From an uncultured Muribaculaceae bacterium (GTDB taxonomy: Bacteria > Bacteroidota > Bacteroidia > Bacteroidales > Muribaculaceae): 64,000 bases of DNA. Numbering within the stretch: the stretch's first letter is position 1; each line of letters starts with the position of its first letter. The DNA lies in contig CAJTTG010000001.1 of assembly GCA_910579185.1 (NCBI GenBank), positions 372,001 through 436,000 of the forward strand, in the 5' to 3' direction. This document shows positions 27,656 to 36,220 of this stretch, one piece after another. The translations under genes were made by a program, and so were the position numbers. The notes below the pieces were generated by a model. It searched no databases, had not been told where the DNA came from, and saw nothing but the letters and a program-made list of their open reading frames with translations.

Positions 27656-28678
27656 TTATTTTTTACATGAAGATTCAAGTTCCTCAACCCGTTTGAACAG
27701 GTCGGGAAGATGTTTTATCATTGCCGCCTGCCTCCCCCAGGCACGGAGATCCATAGCCGGCGATCCGAAGATACGCGATCCGGCTGCGACAGATTTTGGA
27801 ATACCTGACTGAGCAGCAATCTCCACCTTATCGCCGATAGTGATATGTCCGGCAATGCCAACCTGCCCACCGATCATGCACCATTCACCGACTTTTGCCG
27901 AACCGGCCACACCAGCCTGTGATGCCATGACGGTGTTATCACCAACACGGCAATTATGGGCAATCTGAATCAGATTATCGAGTTTCACACCCTTTCCAAT
28001 CCGGGTGCTGCCCATCATTGCACGGTCAACAGTTGTGTTAGCTCCGATCTCAACATCGTCTTCAATCTCAACAATGCCGATCTGTGGAATCTTATCATAT
28101 CCATCGGGGGTCGGCGCAAAACCGAATCCATCGGCACCGATCACAGCGCCGGCATGGATTGTACATCTGTTGCCGATCTTGCAGCCATGATATATTTTCG
28201 CTCCTGAATAAAGGATTGTTCCGTCGCCGATAACACATCCGTCACCTACATATACCTGCGGATATATCTTAACCCCTTTCCCAAGTTTAACACCATTACC
28301 GATATAAGCGAATGCTCCGATATAGCTCTCATCATCGACATCGACACCCTCGCCGATATGGCAAGGCTGTTCAATACCCCTTGGCTTAGGAGTCATCATC
28401 TGCTGAACCATCTGCAAGAGGTGTGCGACGGTGGCATAAGGATCCGCAACACGTATGAGTGTAGTCTTGACCGGCTGCTCGGGAACAAAATCATTGCTCA
28501 CAAGAACAGCTGATGATCCGGTTGTATAAATGTATTGTGTATATTTCGGGTTTGCCAGAAATGAAATCGCTCCCGGAATACCCTCTTCTATTTTAGCTAT
28601 AGTGTTGATTTTCACTTCGCCATCACCCTCAACGGTTCCGTTGGCAAGCGCAGCGATCTGATTTGCTGAAAATTCCAT
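27656..28678 (-). CDS. lpxD: UDP-3-O-(3-hydroxyacyl)glucosamine N-acyltransferase
   Basis: 340 residues. Adds the second acyl chain in lipid A synthesis. An N-terminal uridine-binding domain (1-100; [14 protein letters not shown]) precedes long hexapeptide repeats forming a left-handed beta-helix. The catalytic His is in [15 protein letters not shown], and the C-terminus ends in a helix. It is first in the lipid A operon. A minus-strand -7-like CAACTTTGC (28733-28725) lies 47 bases upstream, one base off consensus and without a -33. Confidence 0.97.
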   Translation of the reverse strand: MEFSANQIAALANGTVEGDGEVKINTIAKIEEGIPGAISFLANPKYTQYIYTTGSSAVLVSNDFVPEQPVKTTLIRVADPYATVAHLLQMVQQMMTPKPRGIEQPCHIGEGVDVDDESYIGAFAYIGNGVKLGKGVKIYPQVYVGDGCVIGDGTILYSGAKIYHGCKIGNRCTIHAGAVIGADGFGFAPTPDGYDKIPQIGIVEIEDDVEIGANTTVDRAMMGSTRIGKGVKLDNLIQIAHNCRVGDNTVMASQAGVAGSAKVGEWCMIGGQVGIAGHITIGDKVEIAAQSGIPKSVAAGSRIFGSPAMDLRAWGRQAAMIKHLPDLFKRVEELESSCKK

Positions 28679-28759
28679 TACAGAAGAATATGGTGGTTGG
28701 TTATATGATGCAGTTAAATTTAATGCAAAGTTGCAAAAAAAATCTCTAATCTCAGCTAT

Positions 28760-29605
28760 TTAAGCCTCTAAAAGTACTATTCCGTCGGGTTGTAGAGTAA
28801 TTTTACGGCTTTTAAGAAGATGTCCTACCGCCTGCTTGAAATCACGCTTGCTGCATTCAAGTATTTCTTTTATTTCCTCCGGTGTCGACTTATCAGTCAA
28901 CCGGAGCTTCTTATCATCCGACTCCTGCAAAATGGAGAGGATGTCATCGGCCACAGAGTTGCTTCTCGAACGCCCCGATCCGGCCGGAGCCAAGCGCAGG
29001 TCGATCTTGCCGTCAGGACGAACCCTACGGATCCATGCCTCAATCTTCATTCCGGGCTCCAGCCGACGGAATGTTTCGTTTGAATACAACATTCCGCTAT
29101 GCAGATTATCAACCACACAAGTATAACCGATAGGCGTCGACTTCCATACAAAAGCCTCCACCTTATCACCTTTCTGGTAACGGGGGATTACATTCCCGAT
29201 AAATTTCTCTATCTTGGCAGATGCAGCCACACGTTTAGAGACATCATCAAGATAGACATAAACAGGATATCGTCCACCAACGTGCATCTTCGTCTTTTGT
29301 TCACGGAACGGCACAAGCAGATCCTTCATCAACCCCCAGTCAAGAAAAGCACCAATACGGTTTTCGGCAACAACCTCCAGCATAGCCACCTCGCCAACTT
29401 TGGCATACGGCACATCGGTAGTTGCAATCAACCGGTCTTCCGAGTCGGTATAAACAAACACATCCAGCTCCTGACCAACAGTCAGAGGCTCCGTTATATA
29501 TCTCGCAGGAAGCAATATCTCAAGATCGTCACCGGCTGAAAGGTAAACCCCGAAATCAACCATGCGAGCAACCGGAAGCTTGTTCCATTGTCCAATTTTA
29601 ATCAT
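28760..29605 (-). CDS. cvfB: S1-type RNA-binding protein (CvfB family)
   Basis: 281 residues from the ATG at 29605 (MIKIGQWNKLPVARMVDFGVYLS). An in-frame ATG 13 codons upstream was rejected because the sequence there is not family-like. It contains consecutive S1/OB domains: about 1-60, 65-130 (VGEVAMLEVVAENRIGAFLDWG) and 145-210 (GDKVEAFVWKSTPIGYTCVV). A winged-helix C-terminus completes it (TPEEIKEILECSKRDFKQAVGHLLK). CvfB proteins bind RNA and affect expression of many genes in Firmicutes; the role in Bacteroidetes is unknown. It is divergent from rsmG. Confidence 0.88.
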   Translation of the reverse strand: MIKIGQWNKLPVARMVDFGVYLSAGDDLEILLPARYITEPLTVGQELDVFVYTDSEDRLIATTDVPYAKVGEVAMLEVVAENRIGAFLDWGLMKDLLVPFREQKTKMHVGGRYPVYVYLDDVSKRVAASAKIEKFIGNVIPRYQKGDKVEAFVWKSTPIGYTCVVDNLHSGMLYSNETFRRLEPGMKIEAWIRRVRPDGKIDLRLAPAGSGRSRSNSVADDILSILQESDDKKLRLTDKSTPEEIKEILECSKRDFKQAVGHLLKSRKITLQPDGIVLLEA

Positions 29606-29676
29606 TATCTTCAATTTTATACGTGCATGAATAATTTCACACACTCATTTATCCTCAAAGGTAAGAATAAAATGCT

Positions 29677-29685
29677 TAAATTTGT
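29677..29685 (+). promoter_or_regulatory. -7 element of rsmG
   Basis: TAAATTTGT is an exact match. It lies 23 bases before the ATG at 29708, supporting this as the rsmG start rather than upstream ATGs at 29588 or 29627. Confidence 0.6.
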
Positions 29686-29707
29686 ACACAAAACAATAAA
29701 AATACCA

Positions 29708-30331
29708 ATGTACTCCATCATTCAACGATATTTCCCCAATTTATCAGAGCGACAGGCTGGGCAATTCCGACAGATAGGACACCTCTACAAGGAATGGAAC
29801 GACAAGATCAACGTCGTTTCAAGAAAAGATATAGACAACCTGTACGAGCATCATGTTCTCCATTCGCTGTCGATAGCAAAGTTCATGACACCTGCAGATG
29901 GATCGAGATTCCTTGATATGGGCACGGGCGGCGGCTTCCCCGGTATTCCGCTGGCTATTTTATGGCCGGAATGCCGATTCCATCTGATTGACCGTATCGG
30001 CAAAAAAATCAATGTGGCAAGATCCATAGCAGAAGCCATCGGCTTGGAGAATGTGACATTCCAGCATGGAGACATAGGCGAATGCCGTGATAAATATGAC
30101 TTTGTTGTCAGCCGCGCCGTGATGACGCTCGACAAGCTTGTCCCCTTAATCAGAAAGAATATTTCACAGAAAGACAACAACCGTTTGCCCAACGGATTGT
30201 TATGTTTGAAAGGCGGAGAGCTTGATGAAGAGATTAACGCCACTGGCCTACCGGTGATTGACGTTCCGCTAAGTGACTATTTCTCAGAAGAATTCTTCGC
30301 CACAAAACACCTTATCTACGTAGAACTATGA
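29708..30331 (+). CDS. rsmG: 16S rRNA (guanine-527-N7)-methyltransferase
   Basis: 207 residues from the ATG at 29708, the family's length; upstream in-frame ATGs precede the promoter. RsmG methylates G527 in the 530 loop of 16S rRNA. Motifs: WNDKINVVSRKD, LDMGTGGGFPGIPLAI (SAM-binding), HLIDRIGKKINVA, FVVSRAVMTLDKL and CLKGGELDEEI. The stop overlaps the ATG of the next gene by four bases. Confidence 0.95.
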   Translation: MYSIIQRYFPNLSERQAGQFRQIGHLYKEWNDKINVVSRKDIDNLYEHHVLHSLSIAKFMTPADGSRFLDMGTGGGFPGIPLAILWPECRFHLIDRIGKKINVARSIAEAIGLENVTFQHGDIGECRDKYDFVVSRAVMTLDKLVPLIRKNISQKDNNRLPNGLLCLKGGELDEEINATGLPVIDVPLSDYFSEEFFATKHLIYVEL

Positions 30332-30969
30332 ACATCCATAAATTTGAATTCAATCTTTTCGGAGAACTGACGTATATAATCTGGGATAATGAAACAAAGG
30401 AAGGGGCCGTAATTGATCCCGGCATGTCGAATGACGCCGAAAACCGGCAACTATCCGCATTCATCAGCAGCAACGGAATAAAACTGAAGTACCTGCTCTA
30501 TACGCATCTGCATGTAGACCACACATTCGGACATGAGTTCATAAAAGAGACCTACGCGGTGAAAGCAATGGCACATGAGGCAGACGCGCCTCTGGGACAA
30601 GCACGTGAGGCTCAGGCACGGATGTTTCACCTGCGCATGCCGGTGCAACAACCGCTTGGCATTGATATCCCACTTACCGATAATCAGGAACTGAAACTTG
30701 GTCAGGAAAAAATAATTGTAATATCCGTTCCCGGTCATTCATTAGGCTCTGTAGCGTTCTACTGCCCCGATTCTCACTTTGTGATAACAGGCGACGCCTT
30801 GTTTCAAGGCAGCATCGGAAGAACAGATCTCCCCGGAGGCAACCACGCGCAACTGATAAAAAGCATACGGGAACGACTGCTTACACTACCGGCAAAAACA
30901 GAAGTATATCCCGGCCATGGTCCATCAACGACAATCGGGAATGAAATGCGCTACAACCCATACATCTGA
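30328..30969 (+). CDS. Metallo-beta-lactamase fold hydrolase, glyoxalase II-like
   Basis: 213 residues. Zinc-binding motif THLHVDHTFGHE, then PGHSLGSVAFYC, ITGDALFQGSIGRTD (bridging Asp) and the C-terminal PGHGPSTTIGNE. This pattern fits the YcbL/glyoxalase II branch, which hydrolyses thioesters. The glutathione-binding C-terminal domain of true glyoxalase II is absent, so the substrate is open. Coupled to rsmG by ATGA overlap. Confidence 0.9.
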   Translation: MNIHKFEFNLFGELTYIIWDNETKEGAVIDPGMSNDAENRQLSAFISSNGIKLKYLLYTHLHVDHTFGHEFIKETYAVKAMAHEADAPLGQAREAQARMFHLRMPVQQPLGIDIPLTDNQELKLGQEKIIVISVPGHSLGSVAFYCPDSHFVITGDALFQGSIGRTDLPGGNHAQLIKSIRERLLTLPAKTEVYPGHGPSTTIGNEMRYNPYI

Positions 30970-30974
30970 CGGAA

Positions 30975-32435
30975 TCACATAAAAGGATCCACACGAGTCA
31001 GATCCACACGATCCTCTCCTTCCGCCAACATCGAGGCGAACATCTCCAGACGAGCGGCAGCCGCCTGACCGACAAGGCGCTCGGAAAACAATCCGGAGTC
31101 TTTCTTCAGCGCATGATAGGCAAGCATCTCAACAGCAAAACGGACTATGTGTTCCGTTGGTTTCAACCTACCCCGATACATGGCGAGGGCATACACCAAG
31201 GCAAGAGATACCGGCAAACGATGCATGCTATCATCCACCATATACCCTATCTCAAGAAAGGCAATGATCCCGTCATACCGCTGTGTCCGATACATTGCCT
31301 CCACCGCGATATCTATCGCATTGTTTCCGGCAAAATCATACCTGTCAACCTCGTTCGATGCCTCAAAAACAGCATGAGCGCCATGAACGCTGCCTTTGTC
31401 GAGCAATTCCCGACACCATTTGACAGCATCAATCGAATTGTCGGCCTCAAATAATTCCTGCAATCTATGCTCCAACGCCTTTTCCAAAGGGCCATCGATA
31501 TACCTGAGCAGTATATCATACAGGTCGCGTGAGCGCACCACACTTAAACCCATAATAGCCCTGGACAGACAATCAATACCCTGCTGACGCATCCCATCGT
31601 TGAGTTTCAGCACACCATCAGCATAGAGCGTCAGAGGATCTCCTGGAGCAATTTCATTAAGACGGGTCACAATCCGACGACTTGCCTCCGGATCGGAATC
31701 ATAGAGAGCCGACGATTTCACGACCAGAGCCTCAAGCGCACCTGGATTTATAGCAAGAGCAAAATCAGCACACTCAACAGCCTCTGAATGATCCATAAGA
31801 GCTATATTATTCAGATCTGCCAGCTCTGTCCATGCAGACTCATTGAACGGCTCCAGCTCAGTAACCATCCTGCCATACTTGGCAGCTTTGGAATAGTTTT
31901 CTTTCTGCCAGTATAAATGGAACAGTTCGTTATAAATCGTCGAGGGGTATTCACTAACTCGCGAGAAATTGTCGGCATAGCGTTCAATTATATCCAATTC
32001 CCCGAAGCTATCATAATAGTCAACAAGATAGATAATATCGCCATCCTCAACAGATCCAGGTTCATAGGAATCTATTGTCTTTCCAAAAGCATCCCTAAAC
32101 TCAACTGAAGACAGATAATTTCTGGACAGACGCATATCCGACAGGAACAGATCGGACGGCAACCTGTCGAGCAACCTCTCGCAAATATCATCCCTACCGA
32201 CCTGATGCCACAGGAAAGCCCTACGCTTCAGCAAATCAATACTATCCGGATACAGACGCTCACCTACACGAAGAGATTCCCCGGCGATAAAATCGTCGGG
32301 AATCCCCGTAACATAGTCAAAGATATCTATCAGATCATCTTCCGAGAACGATGAAAGATCACCGTCACGCTCCACAGCCTCTACAAATGACCGATAAAGT
32401 TCCTTGATTCCTCCGTCGTCAGAGAAAGAATCCAT
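30975..32435 (-). CDS. Tetratricopeptide-repeat-like protein
   Basis: 486 residues from the ATG at 32435, two bases after the glnS stop; a GTG at 32441 overlapping that stop is an alternative. Very acidic and helical. TPR-like units are recognisable around residues 180-300 (NYSKAAKYGRMVTELEPFNESAWTELADL, then EAVECADFALAINPGALEALV). The remainder is alpha-helical without a recognised domain. No signal peptide. A scaffold role is plausible from the repeats alone. Coupled to glnS, possibly only for expression. Confidence 0.7.
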   Translation of the reverse strand: MDSFSDDGGIKELYRSFVEAVERDGDLSSFSEDDLIDIFDYVTGIPDDFIAGESLRVGERLYPDSIDLLKRRAFLWHQVGRDDICERLLDRLPSDLFLSDMRLSRNYLSSVEFRDAFGKTIDSYEPGSVEDGDIIYLVDYYDSFGELDIIERYADNFSRVSEYPSTIYNELFHLYWQKENYSKAAKYGRMVTELEPFNESAWTELADLNNIALMDHSEAVECADFALAINPGALEALVVKSSALYDSDPEASRRIVTRLNEIAPGDPLTLYADGVLKLNDGMRQQGIDCLSRAIMGLSVVRSRDLYDILLRYIDGPLEKALEHRLQELFEADNSIDAVKWCRELLDKGSVHGAHAVFEASNEVDRYDFAGNNAIDIAVEAMYRTQRYDGIIAFLEIGYMVDDSMHRLPVSLALVYALAMYRGRLKPTEHIVRFAVEMLAYHALKKDSGLFSERLVGQAAAARLEMFASMLAEGEDRVDLTRVDPFM

Positions 32436-32437
32436 AG

Positions 32438-34141
32438 TCACTTCTTCTGGGCCTTTTCCCAGCTATCCTTCAATGCGATCGTGCGGTTGAAGATCAACTT
32501 TTCAGGGGTGGAATCCTTATCGGGAGTAAAGTAGCCTATGCGCTGGAACTGGAAATGCTCAAGCGGACGGGCGTTCTCGGCAAGATATGGCTCAACCTTG
32601 ATGCCTTCAACAACTTTCAGTGATTCTGGATTAAGCATCTCGCGGAAATCACGCTCGGTTTCAGCAGCAGGGTTCTCAACATTAAACAGGCGGTCATACA
32701 GACGGGCAGTCGCATCGACAGCATGCGCTGCGGAAACCCAATGCAGCGTTCCTTTCACCTTACGCATACTGCCCGGCAGTCCGCTACGTGTTTCAGGATC
32801 GTAAGTACAATAGATTTCCTCGATATTTCCGTCCGCATCCTTCTTGACTCCCGTACACTTTATGATATACGCGCCTTTCAGACGCACTTCACCCTCCGGT
32901 GCAAGGCGGAAGAACTTCTTGGGCGGATTCTCCATGAAATCATCGCGTTCAATGAAAATCTCACGGGAGAAAGGCATCTGATGCGTGCCGGACTGCGGAT
33001 CCTCGGGATTGTTTTCCATCTCAACCATCTCAACCTTGTCCTCAGGATAGTTGGTTATGACAACCTTAACCGGATTCATAACCGCCATAACACGGGTTGA
33101 AACAGCATTAAGATCATCACGAACCGCATGCTCAAGCAATGATACGCTGTTAAGAGCCTCATATTTTGTATAACCGATCTTATCAATGAAATTCCGGATA
33201 GAACGGGGTGTGAAGCCGCGACGGCGCATACCGGAAATTGTCGGCATACGGGGATCGTCCCATCCGGCTACAAGTCCCTCTTTGACAAGTTGAAGCAATT
33301 TGCGCTTACTCATCACGGTGTATGTGAGATTAAGACGATTGAACTCAATCTGGCGAGGGCAATATGACTCGTCGGCAAGCTCCTTGACAAAATGCTCGTA
33401 GAGCGGACGGTGAGGCACAAATTCCAATGTACAGATAGAGTGTGTGACACCCTCGAAGTAGTCACTCTGTCCATGAGCGAAATCATACATCGGATAAACA
33501 TTCCAAGTAGTACCGGTTCTATGATGGGGATGCTTGATTATGCGATACATGATAGGATCACGGAAGTGCATATTGTCCGAAGCCATATCAATCTTGGCGC
33601 GAAGCACTCTCGCTCCCTCTTCAAACTCGCCGGCGTTCATTCGCTGGAAAAGATCGAGATTCTCTTCCACCGATCTATTGCGATAGGGGCTCTCTGTTCC
33701 GGCAACGGTAGGTGTTCCTTTCTGACGGGCTATCTCTTCCGAGGTCTGATCATCAACATAGGCCTTGCCTTCCTTGATAAGACGGATAGCAAGATCATAC
33801 AACTGTGGGAAATAGTCGCTGGCATAATACTCTCTATCGCCCCAGTCAAAGCCAAGCCAATGGATGTCCTCACGGATCGAATCGACATATTCGACATCCT
33901 CCTTGACAGGATTAGTATCGTCGAAACGGAGATTGCATGTGCCGCCAAACTTTTCAGCTACGCCGAAGTCCATGCAGATCGCTTTAGCATGCCCAATATG
34001 GAGGTATCCGTTAGGCTCCGGTGGGAAACGGGTGTTCAGTCGACCGCCGTTCTTTCCGGCCTGAAGATCATCCCACACCATCTGTTCAACAAAGTTAAGG
34101 CCTTTTTTTTCTTGAGTTTCCTCTATTTCGTTCTCTGCCAT
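32438..34141 (-). CDS. glnS: Glutaminyl-tRNA synthetase
   Basis: 567 residues, normal length. Charges tRNA-Gln directly with glutamine. Class I motifs: PPEPNGYLHIGHAKA (HIGH) near residue 45 and VMSKRKLLQLV (KMSKS-type). GlnRS-specific pieces are LRFDDTNPVKEDVEYVDSI and RRRGFTPRSIRNF. The C-terminal anticodon-binding beta-barrels are present (GEVRLKGAYIIKCTG, LHWVSAAHA). Consensus promoter upstream with a leader of about 70 bases. Confidence 0.97.
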   Translation of the reverse strand: MAENEIEETQEKKGLNFVEQMVWDDLQAGKNGGRLNTRFPPEPNGYLHIGHAKAICMDFGVAEKFGGTCNLRFDDTNPVKEDVEYVDSIREDIHWLGFDWGDREYYASDYFPQLYDLAIRLIKEGKAYVDDQTSEEIARQKGTPTVAGTESPYRNRSVEENLDLFQRMNAGEFEEGARVLRAKIDMASDNMHFRDPIMYRIIKHPHHRTGTTWNVYPMYDFAHGQSDYFEGVTHSICTLEFVPHRPLYEHFVKELADESYCPRQIEFNRLNLTYTVMSKRKLLQLVKEGLVAGWDDPRMPTISGMRRRGFTPRSIRNFIDKIGYTKYEALNSVSLLEHAVRDDLNAVSTRVMAVMNPVKVVITNYPEDKVEMVEMENNPEDPQSGTHQMPFSREIFIERDDFMENPPKKFFRLAPEGEVRLKGAYIIKCTGVKKDADGNIEEIYCTYDPETRSGLPGSMRKVKGTLHWVSAAHAVDATARLYDRLFNVENPAAETERDFREMLNPESLKVVEGIKVEPYLAENARPLEHFQFQRIGYFTPDKDSTPEKLIFNRTIALKDSWEKAQKK

Positions 34142-34219
34142 GGCTATTTATGTGTTAAAGTTTTTATTTTATTTCCAACAGCGCGCAGGCTTTCCACCCG
34201 TACGCCCTATTTGCAGGAT

Positions 34220-34252
34220 ACAAAATTAGCCCTAATTCCTCAAATCCGCAAA
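34220..34252 (-). promoter_or_regulatory. Promoter of glnS
   Basis: On the minus strand TTTG (34252-34249), exactly 20 bases, TAATTTTGT (34228-34220): full consensus. The predicted leader to the ATG is about 70 bases and is GC-richer than usual, with self-complementary patches. Confidence 0.85.
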
Positions 34253-34274
34253 AGTTGAGTAAAAAAAGTATATT

Positions 34275-34311
34275 TTAAAAAATAGCAGACACCCCATCAA
34301 GAAGTGTCTGC
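34275..34311 (-). terminator. Terminator after rpsP
   Basis: On the minus strand the stem GCAGACAC / GTGTCTGC with an 11-base loop is followed by TATTTTTTAAAA. It sits 24 bases after the rpsP stop and just upstream of the glnS promoter. Confidence 0.85.
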
Positions 34312-34335
34312 AATAAAGTTGATCTAATCCTAAGA

Positions 34336-34884
34336 TTATTCAGCGGCAGGAGCTTCAGTTGCTTCTTCAGCAGGAGCTGCTTCTGCTGCTGCAGCGGCTT
34401 CAGCCTCAGCTTTTGCTGCTGCGAGTTCGGCTTTCTTCTTGGCCACAGCCTCAGCCTTAGCTGCATTCTTAGCCTGCTCATCAGCGAGACGCTGCTTTTC
34501 AGCAAGTTCCTTGGCAGAAGCCACAGATACACGAGCTGCATCAACAGCAGCCTGCTTTTTCTGCTTCCAAGCTTCGAAACGACGCTGAGCTTCAGCTTCA
34601 TCGAATGCGCCTTTCTTGACGCCACCCTGAAGGTGTTTCATCAACAGCACGCCTTCCTGAGAAAGGATGGTGCGCACAGTGTCAGTGGGTTGAGCACCGA
34701 CATTTACCCAATACAAAGCCCGTTCGAAATTCAAAGTTACTGTAGCAGGATTAGTGTTCGGATTATAGGAACCTATCCTTTCAATAAATTTACCATCTCG
34801 TGGTGCCCTGCTGTCGGCGATAACAATAGGATAAAACGCATAGTTCTTGCGACCATGACGTTGTAATCTGATTTTTGTTGCCAT
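34336..34884 (-). CDS. rpsP: Small ribosomal subunit protein bS16 with Ala/Glu/Lys-rich C-terminal extension
   Basis: 182 residues. The first ~80 are bS16 ([56 protein letters not shown]). The rest is a ~100-residue helical tail rich in Ala, Glu and Lys, ending in a run of Ala/Glu with Pro. E. coli bS16 has 82 residues; long tails are common in Bacteroidetes. bS16 helps assembly of the 30S body. Here the gene is alone, not with rimM, trmD and rplS as in E. coli. Confidence 0.96.
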   Translation of the reverse strand: MATKIRLQRHGRKNYAFYPIVIADSRAPRDGKFIERIGSYNPNTNPATVTLNFERALYWVNVGAQPTDTVRTILSQEGVLLMKHLQGGVKKGAFDEAEAQRRFEAWKQKKQAAVDAARVSVASAKELAEKQRLADEQAKNAAKAEAVAKKKAELAAAKAEAEAAAAAEAAPAEEATEAPAAE

Positions 34885-34925
34885 TTAAATTTTTAATTAA
34901 TTTGGTTTTGTATTGTTTAGCGGCT

Positions 34926-34958
34926 GCAAAGTTACATTTATTTTTCTGATCGTGCAAA
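34926..34958 (-). promoter_or_regulatory. Promoter of rpsP
   Basis: On the minus strand TTTG (34958-34955), exactly 20 bases, TAACTTTGC (34934-34926): full consensus, as expected for a ribosomal protein gene. The -33 lies 33 bases past the upstream ddl stop. Confidence 0.85.
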
Positions 34959-34990
34959 CTTTAGGCTGCCTTATTTTATCAATCCGGGAT

Positions 34991-36181
34991 TTATTTGCCA
35001 CATTTGACCCCTTTGGCTCCCTTGACTCCCCCGCCACCGAGAGAGAAGATATTCTGATCATAAGAAATGATCTTCATATCTCGCTGACGCTGACGCTTCA
35101 AAGCCAGCTTGACAAGGCGATCCATCAACTTGTCGAACTTAAGGCCTGTTGCTTCCCAAAGATAGAAAGAGAGAGAGCCGGGGATGGTGTTTATTTCGTT
35201 GACATATATCTCGCCGTTATCAGCATCCATTATGACATCGACACGGCTCACGCCATGGCATGAAAGCACACGGAATGTCTCTCCGGCAAGGAAACGGATC
35301 CTGTCGCTGACCTCAGCAGGCAGATCGGCCGGAATGCGCTTCTGCGATGCCTGCATACCCTTTGCCCCTTTTGTGCCACCCATATATTTATCTTCATAGG
35401 AAAGAATCTCCCCACTCTTAATGGGTTCTTCACATACGGATGTCTCATATTCATCACAATCACCAAGCACGGAACAGTTGACCTCATGAAGATTCTCCAC
35501 CATGTGTTCCACAATAATACGTGCGGAATACTTTTCAGCGGTATTTATCCTCTCGATAAGAGTCGCGCGATCGGCCGCACGGCCTATGCCGACACTCGAG
35601 CCAAGGTTGGCCGGCTTAACAATCACAGGGTATCCGAGCTTTGACTCAACGCGCTCGATCATAGCATCGCGATCGCTGCGCCACTGTCCGTCCGTGAACC
35701 ATACATAATCCACGACCGGCACATCGCATGCCTGAAGAATCATCTTCATTGTGATCTTATCCATACCATTTGCCGACGCGAGCACATTACATCCGGCATA
35801 TGGAATTCCCATCGCATCGAGAACACCCTCAAATGTGCCATCCTCGCCATAAGAGCCATGCAGAACCGGTATAGCGACATCGAGTTTTGCCGCAATATCG
35901 CTGCCGAACATAGGCTTCTTGCAAAGATACACATTGAAATCACCTTTCACAGGACGAAGATAAACCTGTTTGCATTTCTCAAGCAACGAGGGTATGTTGC
36001 GGTAATTGGCAACATCAAATAGAGCATCTCCTGTGTAGAAATGCCCCTGTTTGGTTATATATACCGGCGTAACATCGTAGACAGAGCGATCCATCGCGCT
36101 CATAGCCTGCGAGGCAGAAATAACGGAAATCTCATGCTCGGTGGAACATCCGCCGAAAAACACTCCGATGTTTGTTTTCAT
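34991..36181 (-). CDS. D-alanine--D-alanine ligase family protein (long form)
   Basis: 396 residues, against about 300-330 for ordinary Ddl. ATP-grasp ligase: FFGGCSTEHEISVISA at the N-terminus, VIVKPANLGSSVGIG (ATP lid), omega-loop YEDKYMGG with the Tyr typical of D-Ala-D-Ala rather than D-lactate ligases, and NEINTIPGSLSFYLWE (Mg ligands). The C-terminus adds a basic Gly/Lys tail, GGGGVKGAKGVKCGK. Last gene of a tight operon with a membrane Mur ligase and an alpha/beta hydrolase. It probably supplies the D-Ala-D-Ala that the partner ligase adds. Whether it is the only Ddl of the cell cannot be seen here. Confidence 0.88.
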   Translation of the reverse strand: MKTNIGVFFGGCSTEHEISVISASQAMSAMDRSVYDVTPVYITKQGHFYTGDALFDVANYRNIPSLLEKCKQVYLRPVKGDFNVYLCKKPMFGSDIAAKLDVAIPVLHGSYGEDGTFEGVLDAMGIPYAGCNVLASANGMDKITMKMILQACDVPVVDYVWFTDGQWRSDRDAMIERVESKLGYPVIVKPANLGSSVGIGRAADRATLIERINTAEKYSARIIVEHMVENLHEVNCSVLGDCDEYETSVCEEPIKSGEILSYEDKYMGGTKGAKGMQASQKRIPADLPAEVSDRIRFLAGETFRVLSCHGVSRVDVIMDADNGEIYVNEINTIPGSLSFYLWEATGLKFDKLMDRLVKLALKRQRQRDMKIISYDQNIFSLGGGGVKGAKGVKCGK

Positions 36182-36220
36182 TGACGATTATGATTATTAT
36201 TCTGTAATGATTTTGATCTC

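Noticed and set aside
33392..34258. A 288-codon open frame on the plus strand
   Set aside because: Antisense to glnS and running into its promoter; no recognisable domain.
34991..36181. Vancomycin-type D-Ala-D-Lac ligase
   Set aside because: The omega loop reads YEDKYMGG with the Tyr expected for D-Ala-D-Ala, and no VanH or VanX partners are adjacent.
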